Source: an uncultured Phocaeicola sp. (GTDB taxonomy: Bacteria > Bacteroidota > Bacteroidia > Bacteroidales > Bacteroidaceae). From it: DNA of 41,269 bases. The stretch covers positions 88,191 to 129,459 of the forward strand of contig CALUIE010000001.1 of the NCBI GenBank assembly GCA_944320605.1, read 5' to 3'. The notes below the pieces were generated by a model. It ran no database searches, was not told the origin of the DNA, and saw nothing but the letters and a program-made list of their open reading frames with translations. The position numbers were made by a program, and so were the translations under genes. This document shows positions 6,972 to 14,609 of the stretch, piece by piece; positions within the stretch are counted from its first letter, which is position 1; every line of letters begins with the position of its first letter.

Positions 6972-8102
6972 ATGAGACATATAATAATTCGTAATCTCGG
7001 ACCATTGGCTGAAGCTGATGTGACGCTGAACAAAATAAACATAATAGTGGGACCGCAAAGTGCAGGAAAAAGTTGCCTGCTCAAAACAGCATGTTTCTGC
7101 GAGTGGGTAGAGAAACGGATACAACTGTCGCAAGAGCCTGACAGATTTAAAGAAGACGGATTCTTTGAAAAGAAATTTATAGAGTTCCACAAATTAGACG
7201 GATATACTTCGGAAGATACTTACATTGAATATGAGAACGACTCCATACATTTCAGTTATTCATGGAAAGACAAAGTGTTTGATTTCCATTGGATAGAAAA
7301 CGGAAGATGGAACTATGTATGTCCGAAAATCTCGTATATTCCGGCAGAAAGAAATCTTGTAGCCGCCATTCCTAACTGGTTCGAGGTGAGGATGAACAAT
7401 GACAATATCAGAAATTTCATGAAGGACTGGCAGGATGCCAGATCGGTTGTCACAGGAGGGTTGCCTATACTTAACTTGGGCGTGACATACAGCTATGACA
7501 GAAAAAACAACATGGATAAAGTGGATGTGGGAAACGGAACGGTTCTCGATTTCACAAATACTTCAAGCGGACTTCAATCATTAATACCGCTTATGGTACA
7601 TCTGAACTATCTGTACGATATGCGCTTTAAGACCGAACAACCCAAGAATATTTTCCGGATACAGGAGGAAAGGATATTACGCGGTACCATTTTCGAGAAT
7701 ATGTCAAAAATAGCACTGGAGACAAACAATGACAATTTGTTCCACCTGCATGATAATGACGAAAAAGCCCGGAAGGTGTTCGATAATTTCACTTCGATGA
7801 GGAACACTGAAGTATTTCTGGAAGAACCGGAACAGAACCTGTTCCCTCCTACCCAAGGAGTATTGGCATACCAACTGATGGAATGGGCAAGAGGGGAACA
7901 CGGAGGATTACTGTTTGTAGCTACGCACAGCCCATATATGGTGACTTCATTCATTGAACGTGAGAACAGTGATATAGCATTGTTCTTCAATAAAGAGGAT
8001 GAAAAAGGCAAATATAAAGTATTCACAGCCTCGGAAAAAGATCTGCAGGACATCTACGATTATGGTATAGACGTGTTTCATAATTTAAACAGCATAGGAT
8101 GA
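6972..8102 (+). CDS. ABC/SMC-type AAA ATPase (AAA_15/AAA_21, OLD-like) of a two-gene cassette
   Basis: The protein has 376 residues. Walker A GPQSAGKS is at residues 27-34 after a typical IRNLGPL start. An ABC-type signature-like SSGLQSLIP lies near residue 198, Walker B EVFLEEPEQNLFP near residue 280, and an H-loop-like THSPYM near residue 318. This order identifies the OLD/RecF-like ATPase group, members of which drive two-gene immune systems (for example PARIS and Septu) and overcoming-lysogenisation nucleases. No Toprim domain follows in this chain. The stop overlaps the start of the next gene (ATGA at 8099-8102), showing translational coupling with the partner. A defence role is inference; a housekeeping role is not excluded. 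Confidence 0.85.
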   Translation: MRHIIIRNLGPLAEADVTLNKINIIVGPQSAGKSCLLKTACFCEWVEKRIQLSQEPDRFKEDGFFEKKFIEFHKLDGYTSEDTYIEYENDSIHFSYSWKDKVFDFHWIENGRWNYVCPKISYIPAERNLVAAIPNWFEVRMNNDNIRNFMKDWQDARSVVTGGLPILNLGVTYSYDRKNNMDKVDVGNGTVLDFTNTSSGLQSLIPLMVHLNYLYDMRFKTEQPKNIFRIQEERILRGTIFENMSKIALETNNDNLFHLHDNDEKARKVFDNFTSMRNTEVFLEEPEQNLFPPTQGVLAYQLMEWARGEHGGLLFVATHSPYMVTSFIERENSDIALFFNKEDEKGKYKVFTASEKDLQDIYDYGIDVFHNLNSIG

Positions 8103-8643
8103 GTTTTGCATACAATATATTACCGGAGTGTTTTATAGACACTAATATTGTTAATACCCTAATGAAAGAGGCAGGAATTTATGATTCCGCGAATCATTGT
8201 CACGGATGCAATAAGGTGGGTGACATGATGAAGAATAAATTTAAAGATGAGTTTGCTTTAGGGATAATTGACAACGACAAAAAGCAACATTCATATAATA
8301 GTGAATTTAATATAATAGGAAAAACCGAACATCTGGAACTATTGAAACACAAATCGAAGCATCAATACTTAATAAAGGTATCACCTGCCATGGATGGGTT
8401 TATATTGGATGTGGCAAACCGCAATAATATAAGCAGGCTGATTACGAACTTCCGGAGAAATTGAAAGAATTTACAATAATCACAAAAGATATTAAGGCTA
8501 AAGATAGTATAAATCTTAAAAAGTTGTTCCAAAACCTTCTTGTTGACAAGGAAATAATTCTTTTGAAAGAATTGTTGGAATATATCTATAATAACAAGTA
8601 TAATTGTGATAAGGACATTTTATGCAGTTTCTTTAGAAAATAA
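8099..8643 (+). pseudogene. Partner of the ABC-type ATPase, split by a one-base frameshift
   Basis: The first frame runs from ATG 8099 and stops at TGA 8462-8464, ending in unlikely sequence (SRLITNFRRN). The frame that becomes open after TAA 8425-8427 reads QADYELPEKLKEFTIITKDI from 8434 and continues to TAA 8641-8643. Restoring one C near 8434 (AGC-AGG to AGC-CAG-G) would join them into one protein of about 181 residues. The N-terminal part shows FIDTNIVNTLMKEAG, CHGCNKVGDMM, GIIDNDKK (an Asp-x-Asp step) and YLIKVSPAMDGFILDVA. This arrangement vaguely resembles Toprim-like nucleases (acidic residue, DxD, C-terminal acidic patch), but that is a guess. The lesion could be real or a sequencing error. 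The partner is translationally coupled to the ATPase. Confidence 0.75.
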
Positions 8644-8666
8644 TTGTATTTACATCATGCCCTGTA

Positions 8667-8721
8667 GAAGAAAAGTTTACACTTAGACTTGTCTTTTAAA
8701 GATTTATTGGCTAATATTGCA
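8667..8721 (+). repeat. Promoter-containing repeat, copy 2 (upstream of fkp)
   Basis: This is the counterpart of 6885-6939: AAAAGTTTA, AGACTTGTCT at 8685-8694, 15 unrelated bases, then GCTAATATTGCA at 8710-8721. Together the copies bracket the ATPase/partner cassette as direct repeats. Confidence 0.75.
8688..8719 (+). promoter_or_regulatory. Promoter with dyad operator for fkp and the polysaccharide operon
   Basis: CTTG at 8688-8691 and TAATATTG at 8712-8719 are separated by 20 nt, the same layout as 6906-6937. The dyad AGACTTGTCT overlaps the -33 box. ATG 8781 is 61 nt downstream, leaving room for a leader. Confidence 0.6.
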
Positions 8722-8780
8722 CGTTGAAATGTGTAAATGGCTTAAAAAACAACCGATATAGGATCTGACAATATAAAATT

Positions 8781-11624
8781 ATGAAGAAATTACTATCATT
8801 GCCGCCTAACCTGGTGGAATGTTTTCACGATATTATTCATGCCGATAGAAAGGAATGGTTCTGCACTTCGGACCCGGTGGGGAAAAAATTAGGATCGGGA
8901 GGCGGAACTACATGGCTCCTGGAAGAATGCAGACGTAATGAAGCGGACGGACAGGACCTGCCGACATGGTTGGGCAGTGAGAAAAGGATTCTGCTTCATG
9001 CCGGAGGACAGAGCAGGAGACTGCCGTCGTATGCGCCGTCGGGGAAAATACTGACTCCGATACCTGTGTTCAGATGGGCACGGGGACAGAAACTGACACA
9101 GACACTGCTGGACCTGCAACTGCCTCTGTACGAGGAGATAATGGAGAAGGCTCCAAAGGGGCTGAACACTCTGATAGCAAGCGGCGACGTGTATATCAGG
9201 GCAAAGGAACAATTGCAGGAGATTCCGGACGCGGACGTGGTGTGCTACGGGCTGTGGGCCGACCCGCAGCTGATGAAGAACCATGGGGTGTTCGTGGCGT
9301 CAAGAAAGGAACCTGAAAAATTGGACTTCATGCTGCAGAAACCAAGCGTGGAAGAGATGGCGGCACTGATGAAGGATTATCTGTTCATGATGGATATAGG
9401 TATATGGCTGCTGAGTGACAGGGCTGTGAAACTGATGGCGGAAAAATCGACAGACAAAGACGGAAATCTGAGATTTTATGATATGTACTCGGAGTTCGGA
9501 CCTGCCCTTGGGGAGCATCCGAAAATAGCGGATGATGAACTTAACGGACTGAAGGTGGTTGTACTGCCGTTGCCGGGAGGTGAATTCCACCATTACGGTA
9601 CGAGCCGTGAGATGATTTCATCGACATTGGCTGTGCAGAACTGTGTGATGGACCAAAGGGCTATAATGCACCATAAGGTGAAACCGCATCCGGCAGTATT
9701 CGTACAGAACGCGGTGATGGGAGTCAAGCTGACAGAGGCGAACGCGGAACTGTGGATAGAAAACAGCTGTATAGGCAAAGACTGGGTACTGACAAGCAGA
9801 AATATTGTGACCGGGGTGCCGGAAAACGACTGGAAACTGACTCTGAAGGAGGGCATTTGCATAGATGTGGTTCCGATGGGCGAAAAGGAGTTCGTGGCAA
9901 GGCCTTACGGTTTTGACGATAAGTTTAAAGGTGATTTAAGGGAGGCTTCTACCCTATTCATGGGCAGACCTGCAGGGGAATGGCTTGCGGAAAGAGGACT
10001 TAAGGCAGAGGACATCTGCGGAAACTCTGACTTGCAGGGGGCAGAGATCTTTCCTGTCACGGAGTCTGTGGAAGAACTTGGTAAGGTTCTGGTATGGATG
10101 ACAAACGCTCCGGAATATAATGAGGGACGCGAGGTATGGATAAAGGCTAAGAAAATGTCGGCCGACGGTATTTCGGCATACGCCAACCTGAGGAGACTTG
10201 CAGGACAGAGGAAGGTGTTCAGAAGAAAAAATCTGACGACACTTGCCGCTAACCACGAAAGAAGCGTGTTTTATCAGGTGGATCTGAACGAGACGGCAAA
10301 GGAATTCGCAAAATCGGGAATAGAACTGCCGGGTGAACTGCCGGAAGATACGCAACTGCTGAAAAGAATAAGCGACGGTATGTTCAGGGCAAGGGTGATG
10401 GAGCTGAAGGGTAACCAGGATGCCGGACTTATGGAGGAAAGGGCTTTCAGACTTATGCGCAACGGACTGACAGGGGCTTTGGACCTGAGGCAGAGACCTG
10501 TAATGGCGGTATATGCGGACCAGATAGTCTGGGGAAGAAGTCCTGTGAGAATTGATCTGGCAGGCGGATGGACTGATACTCCTCCGTACAGCGTGATGGA
10601 AGGCGGAAACGTGGTGAACATGGCTATAGAACTGAACGGACAGCCTCCGCTGCAGGTGTATATAAAGCCGTCGGACAAATATAATATCACTTTACGCTCG
10701 ATAGACTTGGGAGCAGCCGAGGTTATATCGACATACGACGAGCTGAAGGATTTCAGAAAAGTGGGCTCGCCTTTCTCTATTCCAAAGGCCGCATTGGCAT
10801 TGGCAGGTTTCGTGCCTGAGTTTTCCGCAGAGGTGTTCGGTTCCTTGGAGGAACAGCTGAAAGATTTCGGAAATGGTATAGAGGTGACTCTACTGTCCGC
10901 TATTCCTGCGGGATCGGGATTGGGAACAAGTTCCATATTGGCGGCAACGGTATTGGGCGCATTGAATGATTTCTGCGGACTGAACTGGGACAAGCCGGGT
11001 ATATGCGACAGAACATTGGTTCTGGAACAGTTGCTTACCACAGGTGGTGGATGGCAAGACCAGTACGGCGGAGTATTGCAGGGCGTGAAACTGCTGCAGT
11101 CTATGCCTGGATGGAAGCAGGAGCCTGCCGTGAAGTGGATGCCTGACTATATATTCAAGAATGAGGAGTACGCGAAATGTCATTTGCTGTATTACACCGG
11201 CATTACGCGTACGGCGAAGGGAATACTCGCCGAGATAGTGAAAGGAATGTTCCTGAACTCGGAAAGGCATCTGAAACTGCTTGAACAGATGAAAGCGCAC
11301 GCATTGGACATGTATGACGCGATAATAAAGAATGATTTTGAGAGGACAGGACGTTTAGTGAGAAAGACATGGACGCAGAACCAGAGGTTGGACGAGGGTA
11401 CCAACCCACAGGCGGTAAAAGCCATGACGGATCTTGTGGACGACTTGTGCCTAGGATATAAACTGCCGGGAGCAGGAGGCGGAGGATACCTGTACATGAT
11501 AGCGAAAGATCCGGAGGCTGCCGTAAGGATAAAGAGGATTCTGAATGAAAACAGGATGAACGACAAGGCGCGTTTCGTGGACATGAAGCTGTCGGACAAA
11601 GGAATGGAGATAAGCAGAAGTTGA
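8781..11624 (+). CDS. fkp: Bifunctional L-fucokinase / L-fucose-1-phosphate guanylyltransferase
   Basis: The protein has 947 residues, the expected size for Fkp. The N-terminal half is the GDP-L-fucose pyrophosphorylase, with GSGGGTTWLL at residues 39-48 and the nucleotide-binding HAGGQSRRLPSYAPSGK from residue 73. The C-terminal half is a GHMP kinase: WGRSPVRIDLAGGWTDTPP near residue 583, the ATP loop IPAGSGLGTSS near 707, GGGWQDQYGG near 755 and LPGAGGGGYL near 895. It phosphorylates L-fucose and converts the product to GDP-L-fucose, feeding fucosylation of capsule and glycoproteins in Bacteroides. It is the first gene of the polysaccharide operon and works beside the de novo enzymes Gmd and Fcl encoded about 7 kb downstream. 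Confidence 0.97.
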   Translation: MKKLLSLPPNLVECFHDIIHADRKEWFCTSDPVGKKLGSGGGTTWLLEECRRNEADGQDLPTWLGSEKRILLHAGGQSRRLPSYAPSGKILTPIPVFRWARGQKLTQTLLDLQLPLYEEIMEKAPKGLNTLIASGDVYIRAKEQLQEIPDADVVCYGLWADPQLMKNHGVFVASRKEPEKLDFMLQKPSVEEMAALMKDYLFMMDIGIWLLSDRAVKLMAEKSTDKDGNLRFYDMYSEFGPALGEHPKIADDELNGLKVVVLPLPGGEFHHYGTSREMISSTLAVQNCVMDQRAIMHHKVKPHPAVFVQNAVMGVKLTEANAELWIENSCIGKDWVLTSRNIVTGVPENDWKLTLKEGICIDVVPMGEKEFVARPYGFDDKFKGDLREASTLFMGRPAGEWLAERGLKAEDICGNSDLQGAEIFPVTESVEELGKVLVWMTNAPEYNEGREVWIKAKKMSADGISAYANLRRLAGQRKVFRRKNLTTLAANHERSVFYQVDLNETAKEFAKSGIELPGELPEDTQLLKRISDGMFRARVMELKGNQDAGLMEERAFRLMRNGLTGALDLRQRPVMAVYADQIVWGRSPVRIDLAGGWTDTPPYSVMEGGNVVNMAIELNGQPPLQVYIKPSDKYNITLRSIDLGAAEVISTYDELKDFRKVGSPFSIPKAALALAGFVPEFSAEVFGSLEEQLKDFGNGIEVTLLSAIPAGSGLGTSSILAATVLGALNDFCGLNWDKPGICDRTLVLEQLLTTGGGWQDQYGGVLQGVKLLQSMPGWKQEPAVKWMPDYIFKNEEYAKCHLLYYTGITRTAKGILAEIVKGMFLNSERHLKLLEQMKAHALDMYDAIIKNDFERTGRLVRKTWTQNQRLDEGTNPQAVKAMTDLVDDLCLGYKLPGAGGGGYLYMIAKDPEAAVRIKRILNENRMNDKARFVDMKLSDKGMEISRS

Positions 11625-11634
11625 TTGGGAATTA

Positions 11635-11735
11635 AAAATTAATAATTAATAATTAAGAGTTACCGGTTTTTAGTTGTTAGAATATGCGGACGCAACTAAT
11701 AACCAAAAACTAACAACAGATAACTAAAAACTCAC
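11635..11735 (+). repeat. Hairpin-forming intergenic repeat with ATGCGGACGCAACTAAT core, copy 1
   Basis: The intergenic stretch between fkp and the dehydrogenase gene holds TTTTTAGTTGTTAG, the core ATGCGGACGCAACTAAT at 11684-11700, then ACCAAAAACTAAC. The outer parts form an imperfect inverted repeat of about 19 bp. A second copy lies at 35975-36090 on the opposite strand. AATTAATAATTAA runs precede it. Confidence 0.75.
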
Positions 11736-11741
11736 AAATTT

Positions 11742-12995
11742 ATGAAGAATATTGCAGTAGCGGGAACGGGATATGTAGGTTTATCAATAGCAACATTATT
11801 ATCGCAGCATCACAGGGTGACGGCTGTAGATGTGATACCCGAAAAGGTGGAAAAGATAAACAACCGTGTATCGCCTATACAGGATGATTATATAGAAAAG
11901 TATCTGGCAGAAAAGGAACTGAACCTGACAGCGACGCTTGACGGGGAAACTGCGTATAAGGATGCTGATTTTGTGGTAATAGCGGCTCCGACAAACTATG
12001 ACCCGGTGAAGAACTATTTCGACACAAGTCATGTAGAGGAGGTTATAGACTTGGTGAGAAGCGTAAACCCAAAGGCTGTGATGGTGATAAAGAGTACCAT
12101 TCCGGTGGGTTACTGTGAGGGACTGTACAGAAAATACGGAAAAGATCTGAGACTGTTGTTCTCGCCTGAATTTCTGAGGGAAAGCAAGGCTCTGTATGAT
12201 AACCTCTACCCCAGCCGTATCATAGTGGGATGTCCTAAAGATACTGTGGCGGACAATGCGGAGGAACTTGCGGAAGCGGCAAGGACTTTTGCGGGACTAT
12301 TACAGGAAGGTGCCTTAAAAGAGAATATCGACACTTTGTTTATGGGACTGACAGAGGCGGAAGCCGTAAAACTGTTCGCGAATACTTATCTGGCACTCAG
12401 GGTAAGCTATTTCAACGAACTGGACACGTATGCCGAAATGAAGGGGCTTAACACTGTGGATATAATAAACGGTATAAGTCTTGACCCGAGAATAGGCAAT
12501 CATTACAATAATCCTTCATTCGGTTACGGTGGCTACTGTCTGCCTAAGGATACAAAACAATTGCTGGCAAACTATGCTGATGTTCCGGAAAACCTGATAC
12601 ACGCCATAGTGGAATCGAACAGGACAAGAAAGGATTTCATAGCGGACCAGGTGCTGAAAATGGCAGGATATTATTCGGCAAACTCGCAATGGAACATGGG
12701 AAACGAAAAGAGCGTTACAATAGGTGTTTACAGGCTTACAATGAAATCGAACAGTGACAACTTCAGACAAAGCTCGATTCAGGGTGTGATGAAGCGTATC
12801 AAAGCGAAAGGGGCTACAGTAATCATTTATGAACCGACATTGGAAGACGGTACTACTTTCTTCGGCTCTAAGGTGGTGAACAACCTTGGGGAATTCAAAA
12901 GACTTAGCGGTGCCATTATCGCAAACAGATATGACGCGATATTGGACGACGTGAAGGAGAAGGTTTATACCAGAGATGTGTTCAGAAGGGACTGA
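11742..12995 (+). CDS. UDP-glucose/GDP-mannose dehydrogenase family protein (likely UDP-glucose 6-dehydrogenase)
   Basis: The protein has 417 residues. The N-terminal Rossmann motif GTGYVGLS is at residues 8-15 and is followed by the conserved STIPVG and FSPEFLRES. The catalytic cysteine is Cys266 in GGYCLPKD. The family oxidises the C6 of UDP-glucose or a related nucleotide sugar twice with NAD to give the uronic acid. UDP-glucuronate for the exopolysaccharide is the most probable product, but GDP-mannose or UDP-ManNAc cannot be excluded from sequence alone. The gene lies in the polysaccharide operon with a hairpin repeat between it and fkp. Confidence 0.88.
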   Translation: MKNIAVAGTGYVGLSIATLLSQHHRVTAVDVIPEKVEKINNRVSPIQDDYIEKYLAEKELNLTATLDGETAYKDADFVVIAAPTNYDPVKNYFDTSHVEEVIDLVRSVNPKAVMVIKSTIPVGYCEGLYRKYGKDLRLLFSPEFLRESKALYDNLYPSRIIVGCPKDTVADNAEELAEAARTFAGLLQEGALKENIDTLFMGLTEAEAVKLFANTYLALRVSYFNELDTYAEMKGLNTVDIINGISLDPRIGNHYNNPSFGYGGYCLPKDTKQLLANYADVPENLIHAIVESNRTRKDFIADQVLKMAGYYSANSQWNMGNEKSVTIGVYRLTMKSNSDNFRQSSIQGVMKRIKAKGATVIIYEPTLEDGTTFFGSKVVNNLGEFKRLSGAIIANRYDAILDDVKEKVYTRDVFRRD

Positions 12996-13000
12996 AATGA

Positions 13001-13062
13001 TTAATTAAGAGTTAATAATTAAGAGTTAATAATTAAGAATTAAGAATTAATAATTAAGAATT
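13001..13062 (+). repeat. AT-rich tandem repeat (TTAATAATTAAGAG/A units)
   Basis: Near-repeats of AATTAAGAGTTAAT and AATTAAGAATTAAT fill most of the 118-nt gap between the dehydrogenase and the initiating transferase genes. The same kind of sequence is seen near 11630, 19310, 25155, 30790 and 36075. No gene is encoded. Confidence 0.8.
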
Positions 13063-13113
13063 GCTGACAATAATCAACGGCCTCGTATCTTGTTAACTAA
13101 AAAACATTGACCA

Positions 13114-14523
13114 ATGAAAGGATATAATCAATCATACAGAAGTTTGGCGTTCGCCACAATAATGATATGCGAAACACTGATGTGCGGAGCATTGTTTTAT
13201 GGCTTTTCATACTTTACGGACGATACGGCGTGGGAAAAGGTTATGGACGCGCCCAAAATTCAGGTTGCCACTATCGTTATGCTGATATACGCTATATGCG
13301 TAAAGAGCGTAGGTATAGTGGTATATGACAGGAAGGCTTACCTGTATGAGGTGGTTAAGAAAGTGGTAACAACGAATGTCCTGTTCGGTATATCAGGATA
13401 TCTGATATTGAAATACGGGCAGTTCATGGATACATGGTCGTACATGTTCGCATGGTTTTTAGTCTCTATGCTGACAGCCAGTATGATTTTCAGATTTATT
13501 GTCAGGATATTCATAAAAAGTTACAGAACCAAAGGCGGAAACCTCAGATTTGCCGTGTTAGTGGGTGGAAGCAAGAGTATGGCTGAACTGTATGGAGAGC
13601 TTACCAATCAGACTTGGGCCGGATACAGAGTAAAGGGCTACTTTGATTTTGAGCCGTCGGCATTTATGCCGGAGGGTTGCGAATACTTGGGTAAGCCGGA
13701 GGAAGCGACAAACTATCTGCAGAAATTCGGGAATACACATTTTCTGTTCTGTGGACTGAATGATGACCACCACGAATTTATAAAAATGATTATGAGGTAT
13801 TGCGAAAACAACATAATCAGATTTTATTCAGTGCCGGACTTTTATGAATATACACAGACGAGAATGGTTCTTGAATCAGTGGGGAACGTACCGGTGATGG
13901 GAATAAGGCAGGATCCGCTTTCAATTCTATCAAACAAAATAATCAAGAGAACAATGGACGTGATGATTTCGGGTATATTCCTGATAACGCTCTTCCCTAT
14001 CATATTAGTCATAGTGACTGTAATAACAAAACTGACAATGCCCGGACAGGTGTTCTTCAGGCAGAAAAGAAACGGCTTGAACGACAAGGAATTCTACTGT
14101 CTGAAATTCAGGAGCATGAAGGTGAATGCAGATGCCGACAGACTGCAGGCCACAAAGGATGACCCAAGAAAAACCAAATGGGGAAATATCATGAGAAAAA
14201 CCAATATTGACGAGCTGCCACAATTTATTAATGTGCTTATGGGCGACATGAGCGTGGTGGGGCCAAGACCGCACATGGTGAAGCATACTGAAGAATACTC
14301 TAAACTGATAGACAAATATATGGTGCGACACTGGGTGAAACCGGGTATCACGGGATGGAGCCAGGTGACGGGATTCAGAGGTGAGACCAAGGAGCTGAAG
14401 GACATGGAGAACAGAATAAAGGGAGATATCTGGTATATAGAAAACTGGTCGGTATGGTTGGATTTATACATCATATACAAGACAGTGGCAAATGTATTCA
14501 AAGGTGAGGAGAAAGCATATTAA
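13114..14523 (+). CDS. Undecaprenyl-phosphate sugar-phosphate transferase (WcaJ-like initiating enzyme)
   Basis: The protein has 469 residues. Four hydrophobic N-terminal segments lie at about residues 10-130. A Rossmann-like CoA-binding region follows (FAVLVGGSKSMAEL, about 145-260), then one further membrane segment near 290. The C-terminal catalytic domain has FFRQKRNG, FYCLKFRSMKVNAD, DELPQFINVL, MSVVGPRP and PGITGWSQV. This architecture is that of polyprenyl-phosphate hexose-1-phosphate transferases. They place the first sugar phosphate, usually glucose or galactose, on undecaprenyl phosphate in the inner membrane. It would start assembly of the repeat unit whose export is served by the next two genes. 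The exact sugar cannot be read from sequence. Confidence 0.92.
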   Translation: MKGYNQSYRSLAFATIMICETLMCGALFYGFSYFTDDTAWEKVMDAPKIQVATIVMLIYAICVKSVGIVVYDRKAYLYEVVKKVVTTNVLFGISGYLILKYGQFMDTWSYMFAWFLVSMLTASMIFRFIVRIFIKSYRTKGGNLRFAVLVGGSKSMAELYGELTNQTWAGYRVKGYFDFEPSAFMPEGCEYLGKPEEATNYLQKFGNTHFLFCGLNDDHHEFIKMIMRYCENNIIRFYSVPDFYEYTQTRMVLESVGNVPVMGIRQDPLSILSNKIIKRTMDVMISGIFLITLFPIILVIVTVITKLTMPGQVFFRQKRNGLNDKEFYCLKFRSMKVNADADRLQATKDDPRKTKWGNIMRKTNIDELPQFINVLMGDMSVVGPRPHMVKHTEEYSKLIDKYMVRHWVKPGITGWSQVTGFRGETKELKDMENRIKGDIWYIENWSVWLDLYIIYKTVANVFKGEEKAY

Positions 14524-14535
14524 CAGCCGTATGGC

Positions 14536-14566
14536 TTTGATTTTACATGCGGATTGAGTATCTTTG
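14536..14566 (+). promoter_or_regulatory. Strong internal promoter before the export genes
   Basis: TTTG at 14536-14539, 19 nt, then TATCTTTG at 14559-14566 followed by C: a full match to the Bacteroidetes consensus. It begins 13 nt after the transferase stop and lies 43 nt before ATG 14610. The export half of the cluster can therefore be transcribed independently of fkp. Confidence 0.8.
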
Positions 14567-14609
14567 CACCGATTATCTGAATTAGAGTAACATATATACT
14601 GATATTTTC

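Noticed and set aside
8461-8643. Separate 60-codon gene after the ATPase partner
   Set aside because: Its only start is TTG, it has no spacing or promoter of its own, and its frame continues sensibly upstream to 8434, so it is the frameshifted end of the partner gene.
10274-11041. A 255-codon minus-strand frame inside fkp
   Set aside because: It is opposite the conserved kinase domain of Fkp and has the composition of an antisense shadow.
13001-13062. Possible CRISPR-like or origin-type repeat
   Set aside because: The units are short, contiguous and A/T only with no spacers; there are no cas genes and no DnaA boxes. It is an AT-rich spacer of the kind seen throughout the window.
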